A stretch of DNA of 5,845 nt from Spirochaetota bacterium. Lineage in GTDB: Bacteria > Spirochaetota > Spirochaetia > SZUA-6. Positions 1-5,793 of this stretch are shown in pieces. A program made the translations under genes and the position numbers. The notes beneath the pieces are model-generated. The model saw nothing but the letters and a program-made list of their open reading frames with translations. It searched no databases and was not told the DNA's origin. Position 1 is the stretch's first letter. Each line of letters begins with the position of its first letter. Location of the stretch: NCBI GenBank assembly GCA_003641675.1, contig QNBI01000143.1, positions 1-5,845 of the forward strand, given 5' to 3'.

Positions 1-189
1 CGGAACCTGAAACATAGATACACCAATGTCACCTCTAATACCTGAATAGCGGTTAAAGCGGTACTCTACTCCTCCTCTAATACCGAGCGACCAATCTAGA
101 CTTACCGTTACAAGCAACCCGGATGAAAAGCTAAAGGTATTAACAAAGAGAAGGAACAGACCGGCTAACAGCCATTTTTTTCCCTTCAT
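1..189 (-). CDS. Partial secreted protein, probable outer-membrane beta-barrel (N-terminal 63 residues)
   Basis: The reading frame is open from an ATG at 189 to the left edge of the window, so only the N-terminal 63 residues are seen. It begins with a classic signal peptide: the basic MKGKKW, then a hydrophobic stretch LLAGLFLLFV, with likely cleavage near residues 20-23 (FSFSSG). The mature part alternates polar and apolar residues, with glycine- and aromatic-rich strands such as GIRGGVEYRFNRYSGIRGD. That pattern is typical of outer-membrane beta-barrels. A good Shine-Dalgarno (GGGAGGT, about 5 bases before the ATG) supports the start. The gene lies 25 bases after the FecR/TPR gene on the same strand, so the two are probably co-transcribed. 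Barrel identity is inferred from pattern only, since no family signature is visible in so short a piece. Confidence 0.7.
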   Translation of the reverse strand, partial: MKGKKWLLAGLFLLFVNTFSFSSGLLVTVSLDWSLGIRGGVEYRFNRYSGIRGDIGVSMFQVP

Positions 190-214
190 GATATACCTCC
201 CGAATTAGTTTAAA

Positions 215-1129
215 TTACTCCAGGGCTTTCAGCTCCTTATCCGCGGCAGTTCCTATGTCAGAGGTAGGGTCAATTTTTAAAGCGGTTTTTAAATCCTTAA
301 CAGCATCTTCTTTCTTATTTAGTTCACGGTAGCAAATCCCTGAAAGAAAATATAAAAGCTGACTGCTGGAACTATCCGGATACTTTTCAAGGTAAAGATT
401 AAAGAGCTTTAATGCATCCTTAAAGTTAAGGCTATCCATTAGAAGCTGTCCTTTAATTAAAATTAAATCACCAAAGTAGGGCATCGATTCATCTGCCTCC
501 ACTTTAGATAAATAACTTAGAGCTCTTGCATTCTTTCCAAACATCGCATAGGAATATCCGAGATGGTACCGGTACTCCTGTATAACATCCGGATCCTTTG
601 AAGAATTTAAGCCCTCTTTTAAAACCGAAATAGCCTCTGCAAAGTCACCGTCTTTAATTAGGTCCTCTGCTTCGTTAAGATAACTATCCTCTTCACTTAC
701 CCATTCCATCCCACTGGAGAAATCCTCTACAGCCGCCCCTCTGACTCCCATTGCAGTGCCGGAGGCCTGCCGGCCAGTACCGCGAAAATATTTATAGAGA
801 TTCTTAAACGCAGCGACAAGGCCCGATGTAAAAACTCTCTTTTTCCTATTTAGAAGGTCTTCTAAGGAGTAAATTCCCGCTCTGGTTATGGTTAACGAAG
901 AACCATTACCCGAAATTTCAGCAATCGAATCCCCTGATAATTTTACCAATGTTTCATAAGGAAACTTATCGCCGATTTGTACATTTACCCAGTTTCCATT
1001 TTGCTTAACCTGCATTTCACCTTCCAGATAATTTAAGGTCATTACACTTTTGGAAGTCTCTGCCTGGGAGGTAAAAATTACGAATGTACTTAAAACGGCA
1101 ATCAACACAGAAAAATGCAGATTTCTCAT
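215..1129 (-). CDS. Secreted FecR-like domain protein with C-terminal TPR repeats
   Basis: This 304-residue protein starts with a signal peptide (hydrophobic core about residues 6-20, likely cleavage after SQA at 23), so it should act in the periplasm or at the cell surface. Residues about 30-135 resemble a FecR-type domain. They hold a short beta-rich segment with GNWVNVQIGDKF, then the LVKLSGDSIAEIS and SLTITRAG strands, ending in the characteristic AMGVRGAAV motif at 126-134. Residues about 150-292 form roughly four tetratricopeptide repeats, for example GDFAEAISVLKEGL, FKDALKLFNLYLEKYPD and KKEDAVKDLKTALKIDP. Such proteins usually act as protein-protein scaffolds in the envelope. The ATG at 1129 is set by the signal peptide; the Shine-Dalgarno is weak (AAGAAG close to the start). 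It is followed after 25 bases by a probable beta-barrel gene, a likely partner. The specific function is unknown. Confidence 0.85.
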   Translation of the reverse strand: MRNLHFSVLIAVLSTFVIFTSQAETSKSVMTLNYLEGEMQVKQNGNWVNVQIGDKFPYETLVKLSGDSIAEISGNGSSLTITRAGIYSLEDLLNRKKRVFTSGLVAAFKNLYKYFRGTGRQASGTAMGVRGAAVEDFSSGMEWVSEEDSYLNEAEDLIKDGDFAEAISVLKEGLNSSKDPDVIQEYRYHLGYSYAMFGKNARALSYLSKVEADESMPYFGDLILIKGQLLMDSLNFKDALKLFNLYLEKYPDSSSSQLLYFLSGICYRELNKKEDAVKDLKTALKIDPTSDIGTAADKELKALE

Positions 1130-1211
1130 ATCTTCTTACAATTATATACCATTTTATTATATTTATCTACAAGAGAAAATAAACTTGCCTTTCTGCGTTA
1201 ATTCTATACAA
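1130..1211 (-). promoter_or_regulatory. AT-rich intergenic gap, possible promoter of the FecR/TPR gene
   Basis: This 82-base gap is the largest on the minus strand after the six-gene cluster and is very AT-rich. Read on the minus strand it contains two exact TATAAT hexamers, at 1156-1161 and 1141-1146. The farther one would give an ordinary short leader. The nearer one would put the transcript start only about five bases from the ATG. Neither has a convincing -35 hexamer at 16-18 bases. I see no rho-independent terminator, that is no GC-rich hairpin followed by a T-run, so read-through from the epimerase gene is possible. Confidence 0.3.
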
Positions 1212-2081
1212 TTATGCAAATTTTTCTCTTAAAAATCTACAGGCTTTCTCCGCTTCTCTATCCATATCTGTGTTAGGCATTATATCCTTAAAAACCCTTA
1301 TATCCCTTCCCACTTCTCCCCCTTTCATAAGGAATGGCTCCATCACAACAGTATCATCATAACCTATCCTTCTAAGAGCACTTCCGATTTCATCCCACGG
1401 GATATGTCCATATCCCGGAGGTTTTCTGTTATTCTCACCGACATGAAAATGACCCAGGTTATTACCGGCGCGCTCGATTGCCCCTGCAAAAGAATCTTCC
1501 TCTATATTCATGTGAAAAGTATCCAGCATAACTTTACAGTTCGGGCTTCCCACTTCGTCTATGTAGTTTACAGCATCTTCGCATGTATTAATTAAAAACT
1601 GTTCGAACCTGTTTACAACTTCTACATTATAGTTAAGCCCTAAATCCTCCGCCTTCTTAACAGCCTCCCTCATGCTAAAAACGCTTCTATGCCAGGCTCT
1701 TTCCCTTTCATTAGCCTCTGTGCTAAAATCATTAAGCATTCCAGGCCACATACCATAAATTATTCCTCCCAACTTTCTTATTCCGCATTCGTGCATGGCA
1801 TCTGCAATTCTGTTTAGAAAACCAATTCCTCTTTCCCGTGTGTTTTTGTCCTCGGAGGAAATATCAAATTCTTTTGTTAAACCTACAACAGCTGTAAGCT
1901 CTATTCCATTAGCGGAAGCAGTTTTACGCAGTTTTTCCCGCTGCTTACTGCCGAGCCGGGCAATAGTCCCCGCATTTACTTCAAGGATATCAAACCCTAA
2001 TTTTTTAACACGTGCAATGTACGGCACAAAATCAACATCCCAATCATGAGTCCAGTACGCATAATAAATTCCAAACTGTAT
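1212..2081 (-). CDS. Ketose 3-epimerase (D-tagatose/D-allulose 3-epimerase family), apparent ATA start
   Basis: This TIM-barrel sugar epimerase should interconvert ketoses at C3 (for example D-fructose/D-allulose, D-tagatose/D-sorbose or L-ribulose/L-xylulose) using a divalent metal in the cytoplasm. Counting from the ATA codon it has 289 residues, the usual family length. It opens with the family hallmark GIYYAYW. The four metal ligands are visible as E154 (NVEVVNRFE), D187 (VMLDTFHMNIEEDS), H213 (GHFHVGENNR) and E248 (VVMEPF). Their spacing matches E150, D183, H209 and E244 of the Agrobacterium enzyme exactly; E160 and R219 match the substrate-contact residues E156 and R215. The start is odd. 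AAGGAGG lies 6 bases before ATA, exactly where the family's initiator Met falls, and no ATG is plausible. The open frame continues upstream to an ATG at 2303, but those 74 residues are out-of-frame aldolase sequence. The gene follows the aldolase by 19 bases. Exact substrate is unresolved. Confidence 0.88.
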   Translation of the reverse strand: MQFGIYYAYWTHDWDVDFVPYIARVKKLGFDILEVNAGTIARLGSKQREKLRKTASANGIELTAVVGLTKEFDISSEDKNTRERGIGFLNRIADAMHECGIRKLGGIIYGMWPGMLNDFSTEANERERAWHRSVFSMREAVKKAEDLGLNYNVEVVNRFEQFLINTCEDAVNYIDEVGSPNCKVMLDTFHMNIEEDSFAGAIERAGNNLGHFHVGENNRKPPGYGHIPWDEIGSALRRIGYDDTVVMEPFLMKGGEVGRDIRVFKDIMPNTDMDREAEKACRFLREKFA

Positions 2082-2087
2082 AACAGG

Positions 2088-2094
2088 CCTCCTT
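2088..2094 (-). promoter_or_regulatory. Strong Shine-Dalgarno that fixes the epimerase start
   Basis: The minus strand reads AAGGAGG here, a near-perfect anti-16S match. It lies just after the aldolase stop codon (2101-2103) and 6 bases before an ATA codon at 2081-2079. In the epimerase frame the following codons are ATA CAG TTT GGA ATT TAT, that is (I)QFGIY, the normal beginning of this protein family. This site is the main evidence for a start at ATA rather than at the upstream TTG codons (2162, 2150) or the ATG at 2303, none of which gives a family-like N-terminus. Confidence 0.8.
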
Positions 2095-2100
2095 AATACA

Positions 2101-2811
2101 TTAATCTGATACTTGCATTTTCCCCATCTTTTCCAAAACCGCCTGGGCAATAATCTCGACAAGCCTCTTTTCCGTATCCCCGGCAGAACTAACTGCAGAG
2201 GCCAGCTCGAAAAGCTGCGATTCGGAGAGTTCCCTTTTGTTCCCCAGGAGCTCTGTATAGAGAGTAATTTTTGCTGATGCTTCCAGCACCTCAATCCGGT
2301 CAAAAGCCTTAAGCAGGCTCTCTCCTACAGTCAATACTCCGTGATTGGACATTAATATGGTATTTCCCCTGAAAGCCGCATCCGCCACAAGCTCTGCAAG
2401 TTCCTTACTGCCCTGCAGGGCATAGGGGGTATATACAGGTTTACCGATAATTGCCGCAGATTCCGCAATAAGCGCAGTATCTATTGTTTTCTCGGAAGCT
2501 GTAAAACTGCTTGCAGTAACAGGATGAGCATGCACAACTGCTTTAATATCCGGCCTTTTCCTATAAACAGCTATATGCATTCCTGTTTCTATGCTCGGCT
2601 TAAGCTCCGGAGTAAGGTTTTTACCTGTAAGACTAACCAGACCAATCTGCTCCGGTTTAATTCTTCCCTTATCCAGACCGGAGGGAGTTATACAGATTGT
2701 ATCCGTATTTAACCTATAACTTATATTTCCCCCGGAACAGGTAGTTAAATTTTTCTCGTACAGACGGCGCATAAAATACGCAACCTCTTCCCGTTCATGC
2801 AGAAAATCCAT
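2101..2811 (-). CDS. Class II (zinc) aldolase, FucA/AraD-like family
   Basis: This 236-residue cytoplasmic enzyme belongs to the class II aldolase/adducin family, which includes L-fuculose-phosphate aldolase, rhamnulose-phosphate aldolase and L-ribulose-5-phosphate 4-epimerase. Visible motifs are the phosphate-binding SGGNIS (26-31) and ITPSG (41-45), the catalytic glutamate E75 in KPSIETGMH, the zinc ligands H94 and H96 in VVHAHPV, and the third zinc histidine H157 in MSNHGVL. These line up with E73, H92, H94 and H155 of E. coli FucA, so a retro-aldol reaction yielding dihydroxyacetone phosphate and an aldehyde is plausible. The 4-epimerase reaction cannot be excluded. The start is firm: AAAGGAG precedes the ATG and overlaps the TAG stop of the upstream gene, which ends only 2 bases away, suggesting translational coupling. 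The next gene is a ketose 3-epimerase, which fits a shared sugar pathway. No sugar kinase is present in the window. Confidence 0.9.
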   Translation of the reverse strand: MDFLHEREEVAYFMRRLYEKNLTTCSGGNISYRLNTDTICITPSGLDKGRIKPEQIGLVSLTGKNLTPELKPSIETGMHIAVYRKRPDIKAVVHAHPVTASSFTASEKTIDTALIAESAAIIGKPVYTPYALQGSKELAELVADAAFRGNTILMSNHGVLTVGESLLKAFDRIEVLEASAKITLYTELLGNKRELSESQLFELASAVSSAGDTEKRLVEIIAQAVLEKMGKMQVSD

Positions 2812-2813
2812 AT

Positions 2814-3320
2814 CTACTCCTTTGTCCTGTAATTAGAAACAATAATTCTAAATAGTTCTTTAAGTCTGGGGCTATGGGCATTTGCAATTTTACCGTCTGC
2901 AAGAATATCCGATCTGTTAATTTTAAACCATCTGTACAAACGAAGGGCGGCTTCTGTCTCGATGTCCCCCGCTTCTGTTTCTAAGGCAACCGCCTGGCAG
3001 ATATGAACAATTTTTCTCATTTCGCTGCGGCTTAAGAATTTTCTCGATGTTCCCAAAACAATAATAAAGTTATCATCCGCTTCCTCAACTGCAACAGCCG
3101 TTTTATTTGTTTCTGCCGCTTTGCCGGATTTATCCTTCCTAATCTCTCTGTTTATTTCCTCTAACTTACCCAGTTCTGCGTTTACTTTGTTTATCTGCAT
3201 ATTATGAAGCAGAACTTTTGCCTGGCTAACAAGGAATTCCAGACCTTCTACATCTATTTCTTTACTGAGTTTGTTAAGTTCTTTGAGAAGCTTCTCTTTA
3301 GAATCTTTGGAATCCGCCAT
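2814..3320 (-). CDS. Unrecognised 168-residue protein with a charged helical N-terminus
   Basis: I do not recognise this family. No signal peptide or membrane segment is visible, so it is probably cytoplasmic. Residues 1-62 are rich in Lys, Glu and Leu with heptad-like spacing (KEKLLKELNKLSKEID, NAELGKLEEINREIRK), suggesting a helical hairpin or coiled coil. Residues 63-82 form a low-complexity linker rich in Ala, Lys and Thr. Residues 83-165 look like a compact mostly helical domain that begins with the hydrophobic strand NFIIVLGTS and continues through SEMRKIVHICQAV and AALRLYRWFKINRSDIL. No catalytic signature stands out. The ATG at 3320 is the only reasonable start, because an in-frame stop lies three codons upstream; AAAAGG sits just 2 bases before it. 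It lies 20 bases after the membrane TPM gene and 2 bases before the aldolase, so it is a firm member of the operon. Confidence 0.8.
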   Translation of the reverse strand: MADSKDSKEKLLKELNKLSKEIDVEGLEFLVSQAKVLLHNMQINKVNAELGKLEEINREIRKDKSGKAAETNKTAVAVEEADDNFIIVLGTSRKFLSRSEMRKIVHICQAVALETEAGDIETEAALRLYRWFKINRSDILADGKIANAHSPRLKELFRIIVSNYRTKE

Positions 3321-3340
3321 AACCTTTTACAGTCATTCTA

Positions 3341-4000
3341 CTAATCTACTATAAGGTTATCAAGTTCATTCGTATCATCCGGCTTAATCGGGAAATTCTT
3401 CTCTATTAGTTCACCGCATCTCTTAACAGCTTCACATATACCTTCTGTCTGTTTATGAGCTTTAATGCTTTCTACAACAATATCTACAATTTCCTGCCAT
3501 ACCCCCGGGTTAACCTTTGAATTAATTCCCTCATCTGCCAGCACGTATGCAAGCTTTTCAAAAACAGAGATATATATAAGTATTCCCGTTCTGTCTCTTG
3601 TGTTCGTAAGGCCCTTGCTGTAAAAAGCCTTTAATGCAGCCTCCCCTACTTCCTCTTTCATCTCATCCTTTGTAATTAAAAGCCGTTTTAAAAAGAGGAT
3701 ATTTTTTATAAGTTCATAAAAAACAACAAAAGCCACTGCAAAAACAGCAGGGAAAAGCCACATGTCGAGTGCAGTTATACCGCCCCACGATTTCTGTACC
3801 GTAACTATCAGCGTCGCTATTACAGCCGTTAGAAGACTTAAGATAAGGCTGCCTGTCATTTCCGCCATAGGATAATGATAGCTTGCAGTAACAACCATCG
3901 GTACTATTTCACCGGAAGTTGTTTTTTCCGCTTTGGCTACACAGTTTCTTATTTTATTTTTTTCATCCTCGGACAGGAATTTATTAGTTAAATCTCTCAT
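3341..4000 (-). CDS. Membrane TPM-domain protein with inserted transmembrane hairpin
   Basis: This 219-residue protein resembles the TPM (TLP18.3/Psb32/MOLO-1) family. The first TPM strand is seen at about residues 28-38 (TSGEIVPMVVTAS). Two hydrophobic segments follow (about 48-68 and 79-105) that should form a membrane hairpin. The domain then resumes with the family-type stretch AFYSKGLTNTRDRTGILIYIS (125-145) and KLAYVLADEGI (149-159), and ends in helices to about 203. There is no signal peptide. With two membrane passes, both halves of the domain lie on the same side, probably the cytoplasm. The ATG at 4000 is preceded by AAAGGA at suitable spacing. It follows the secreted TPM gene by 19 bases. 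LemA, a Gly-tailed TPM protein and a membrane TPM protein often occur together, which supports the call. Biochemical function is not established. Confidence 0.82.
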   Translation of the reverse strand: MRDLTNKFLSEDEKNKIRNCVAKAEKTTSGEIVPMVVTASYHYPMAEMTGSLILSLLTAVIATLIVTVQKSWGGITALDMWLFPAVFAVAFVVFYELIKNILFLKRLLITKDEMKEEVGEAALKAFYSKGLTNTRDRTGILIYISVFEKLAYVLADEGINSKVNPGVWQEIVDIVVESIKAHKQTEGICEAVKRCGELIEKNFPIKPDDTNELDNLIVD

Positions 4001-4019
4001 ATATTAATCCTTTTTTTAT

Positions 4020-4922
4020 CTACCAGCCGCCGGAAGCTCCGCCCCCGCCGAAACCTCCGCCGCCGCCGGAAAAACCACCGAAGTCTCCACCGGAAAAGCC
4101 GTCTCCGGTTCCGCCGAAACCACCACCGAAAAATCCGCCCCCTCCTCTATGTGAAGAAAAGAAAAGCCCAGGAAGCAGAAGCCCGCCGAAAAACCCGAAA
4201 GGCGCCATGGCAAGGAGAAAAATCCAGCCAAAGGGAAAAACAAACAGAGCAATTAAAGGAAAAAGAAGCGCTCCCAAAACAGCACCCCATATCCTCCGCT
4301 TGGGGCTTATAAGCGCAATAATCATAAACAGAATAAAGAACGGAAAAAATCTGGAACCGGAGGATTCTTTTTCCAAACTCTTTGTTTTTGCCGTTGCCTT
4401 GTATTCCCCCTTTACAGCCTGTACTATTGCATCTACTCCCCTGGTAAAACCTGCATCGAAATCCCCAGCCTTAAAAGCCGGTAGAATTTCATAATCTATA
4501 ATCCTGCCTGCAAGAAGGTCTGTCAAAACCCCTTCCAACCCGTATCCAACCTCTATGCGTACCTTCCGGTCGTCACGCGCAACAAGAAGAAGCACACCGT
4601 TATCAACACCCTTCTGTCCCATCTTCCACTGCTCTGCTACCTTAATAGAGTACTCCTCAAGATTTTCTCCTTTAAGAGAAGGTATCGTTAAAATAACGAT
4701 CTGAGTCGAATCGGTGTCCTCTATCGACTTAAGCTTAGCTTCCAGCTGAGTCCTGACAGCAGGAGAAATCATATCAGCATAGTCATTTACCCTTCCCTGC
4801 AGTTTCGGCACATCCAGCGCATATATAAAAGAAAGTGTAAGCATTAAGAAAAGTAATATAAAAACAGAGGTTCTGCGGATATTATTTAGAACATTTCTGA
4901 AAACCCTAAATATTACATTCAT
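4020..4922 (-). CDS. Secreted/membrane TPM-domain protein, YgcG-like, with glycine-rich tail
   Basis: This is a 300-residue YgcG-like protein. It has a signal peptide (hydrophobic core about residues 19-34, likely cleavage after IYA at 35). A full TPM domain at about 40-172 shows VNDYADMIS, TQIVILTIPSL, KGVDNGVLLLVARDDRKVRIEVGYGLEG and LAGRIIDYEILPAFKAGDF. A linker and two or three hydrophobic segments (about 192-206, 211-229, 232-254) follow, and residues 260-299 are an extreme glycine/phenylalanine tail (GGGFFGGGFGG and so on) ending in a final Trp. The TPM domain should face the periplasm. The ATG at 4922 lies 9 bases after the lemA stop with only a weak AGG upstream, so translation may be coupled to lemA. 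TPM proteins of this shape usually neighbour LemA. Envelope or photosystem roles are known for some relatives, but the function here is unknown. Confidence 0.9.
   Translation of the reverse strand: MNVIFRVFRNVLNNIRRTSVFILLFLMLTLSFIYALDVPKLQGRVNDYADMISPAVRTQLEAKLKSIEDTDSTQIVILTIPSLKGENLEEYSIKVAEQWKMGQKGVDNGVLLLVARDDRKVRIEVGYGLEGVLTDLLAGRIIDYEILPAFKAGDFDAGFTRGVDAIVQAVKGEYKATAKTKSLEKESSGSRFFPFFILFMIIALISPKRRIWGAVLGALLFPLIALFVFPFGWIFLLAMAPFGFFGGLLLPGLFFSSHRGGGGFFGGGFGGTGDGFSGGDFGGFSGGGGGFGGGGASGGW
4026..4145 (-). repeat. Glycine-codon-rich low-complexity tract
   Basis: This stretch encodes the glycine/phenylalanine tail of the YgcG-like protein (residues 260-299). It is built from irregular repeats of GGN codons broken by TTT/TTC, giving a local GC-rich patch in an otherwise AT-rich window. 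It also leaves a second long minus-strand frame open (4252-4016), which is a by-product of the repetition and not a gene. Tails of this kind are common in YgcG-like proteins. Confidence 0.75.
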
Positions 4923-4931
4923 AGTATGTGC

Positions 4932-5519
4932 CTAAAATTTCACTTTCGGGGCGGTTTTTGCAGATTCATCTGCCTTGAAATACTCTTTTCTCTGGAGATG
5001 AAGCATAAGGCTATTTGTAATAGAATTAGGGAATTTGCGTATGGAAAAGTTAAACCTTTCAACAGCGGCATTGTAGCGCTGGCGTGCCACGCTTATCCTG
5101 TTTTCTGTTCCCTCTAACTGGTGCTGTAAATCCCTGAAATTCTGATTAGCCTTTAAATCGGGGTATTTTTCCACTACAACCATGAGTCTGGACAAAGCAG
5201 AGGAAAGAGAACCCTGAACCTCCTGAAATTTCTTCATAGCAGCTGGGTCTTTGAGCATATCGGGAGAAATTTGGAAAGACGTTGCCTTTGCCCTTGCTTC
5301 CACAACTGCCTGCAATGTTTCCTTCTCATGAGCGGCATATCCTTTTACAACCTCAACCAGGTTAGGAATTAAATCCGCCCGTCTCTGAAGCTGAGACTCA
5401 AGGTCTCCCCATGCCTTATTCACAGCTTCTTCATTCTGCTGCATACTGTTGTACCCGCACCCGGAGAATGCCAATACAACTGCTATCACAATAAGAATTT
5501 TATAGATATTCTTCTTCAT
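4932..5519 (-). CDS. lemA: LemA family protein, predicted lipoprotein
   Basis: This 195-residue protein matches the LemA family along its whole length. Visible landmarks are [19 protein letters not shown] (29-47), [21 protein letters not shown] (49-69), VEARAKA, the helical [19 protein letters not shown] segment and the terminal FP...[16 protein letters not shown]. The fold is a long antiparallel helical bundle tethered to a membrane. The N-terminus ([21 protein letters not shown]) has a lysine-rich start, a hydrophobic core and a Cys at 21 within FSGC. This is a relaxed lipobox (Phe at -3), so lipidation is likely but not certain. The ATG at 5519 follows GGAGGT with a short 4-base spacing. 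It is the first gene of the minus-strand cluster, and the next gene begins 9 bases on. Its function is still unclear; association with TPM proteins is the most consistent clue. Confidence 0.93.
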   Translation of the reverse strand: MKKNIYKILIVIAVVLAFSGCGYNSMQQNEEAVNKAWGDLESQLQRRADLIPNLVEVVKGYAAHEKETLQAVVEARAKATSFQISPDMLKDPAAMKKFQEVQGSLSSALSRLMVVVEKYPDLKANQNFRDLQHQLEGTENRISVARQRYNAAVERFNFSIRKFPNSITNSLMLHLQRKEYFKADESAKTAPKVKF

Positions 5520-5599
5520 ATTACCTCCGACCTTTTTAAAAGCTTTTTACAGGCTCACCTATATAAGGCTCCACAATAAATATTACCGTATCGTATCTA

Positions 5600-5628
5600 A
5601 ATGTAAAAAATAAACGGTATGCTATCAA
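5600..5628 (-). promoter_or_regulatory. Candidate promoter for the lemA cluster
   Basis: On the minus strand TTGATA (5628-5623) is followed after 17 bases by TACATT (5605-5600). This is a fair sigma-70-like pair with five and four matches to consensus. It would start transcription near 5593 and give a leader of about 74 bases. An overlapping alternative is TTTACA, 16 bases, TAATAT, slightly downstream. Which is used cannot be told from the sequence. Confidence 0.4.
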
Positions 5629-5756
5629 GGATATTTTTAAAAAAGAACATAAAATTACGCCTGCATTTCCGATTATTTCTATAAACCAATATAATTACGC
5701 AGATGCTTAAAATATAGCTAAATATATTAGGAAAATATCATATTTTACAATTATAA

Positions 5757-5785
5757 TTGACAATATACTAAATTTATACTAAAAT
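5757..5785 (+). promoter_or_regulatory. Strong sigma-70-type promoter for the regulator-like gene
   Basis: A perfect TTGACA (5757-5762) is followed by exactly 17 bases and TAAAAT (5780-5785, five of six matches). The predicted transcript start is near 5792, only two bases before the ATG at 5794. The mRNA would therefore be leaderless or nearly so, which fits the absence of a Shine-Dalgarno sequence there. The -35 box overlaps the palindrome at 5748-5759, and the direct repeat TATACTAAA fills the spacer and the -10 box, so a bound repressor would block this promoter. Confidence 0.6.
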
Positions 5786-5793
5786 TGAAACAA

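Larger units (their letters stand above)
5520..5793. promoter_or_regulatory. Divergent AT-rich intergenic region with operator-like palindromes
   Basis: This 274-base region separates the minus-strand lemA cluster from a plus-strand regulator-like gene, and no convincing small gene or RNA is seen in it. The part near the plus-strand gene holds a perfect 15-base palindrome AAAATATCATATTTT (5732-5746), a perfect 12-base palindrome CAATTATAATTG (5748-5759, overlapping a -35 box), a 6-base inverted repeat AATATA/TATATT (5711-5728) and a direct repeat TATACTAAA at 5764-5772 and 5775-5783 (11-base period). High AT content makes some of this expected by chance, but the clustering at a promoter suggests operator function. 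Confidence 0.45.

Noticed and set aside
215..1129. Classic FecR iron-signalling regulator
   Set aside because: The protein has a cleavable signal peptide, C-terminal TPR repeats and no neighbouring ECF sigma factor or TonB-dependent receptor in view. Only the FecR-like beta domain is shared.
1165..1200. Possible terminator after the epimerase gene
   Set aside because: Only short AT-rich pairings (AGAAA/TTTCT, CAAG/CTTG) are seen. There is no GC-rich stem followed by a T-run on the minus strand.
2082..2303. N-terminal extension of the epimerase frame up to an ATG at 2303
   Set aside because: It lies almost wholly inside the aldolase gene in another frame, its residues are Arg/Trp/Ser-rich and unlike the epimerase family, and no Shine-Dalgarno supports it. 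The family N-terminus begins at 2081.
4016..4252. 78-residue minus-strand frame overlapping the end of the YgcG-like gene
   Set aside because: It is a shifted frame kept open by the repetitive glycine codons. It has no family resemblance and the true frame is well supported.
4207..4494. 95-residue plus-strand open frame
   Set aside because: It is antisense to the TPM-domain gene, with no ribosome-binding site or recognisable protein pattern. The same holds for the plus-strand frames at 1050-1232, 1404-1595, 1795-2049, 2524-2712 and 4926-5117.
5584..5619. Inverted repeat TACCGT...ACGGTA around the candidate lemA promoter
   Set aside because: The arms are only 6 bases with a 24-base loop and do not extend on either side, so chance is a good explanation. 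Too weak to list as an operator.
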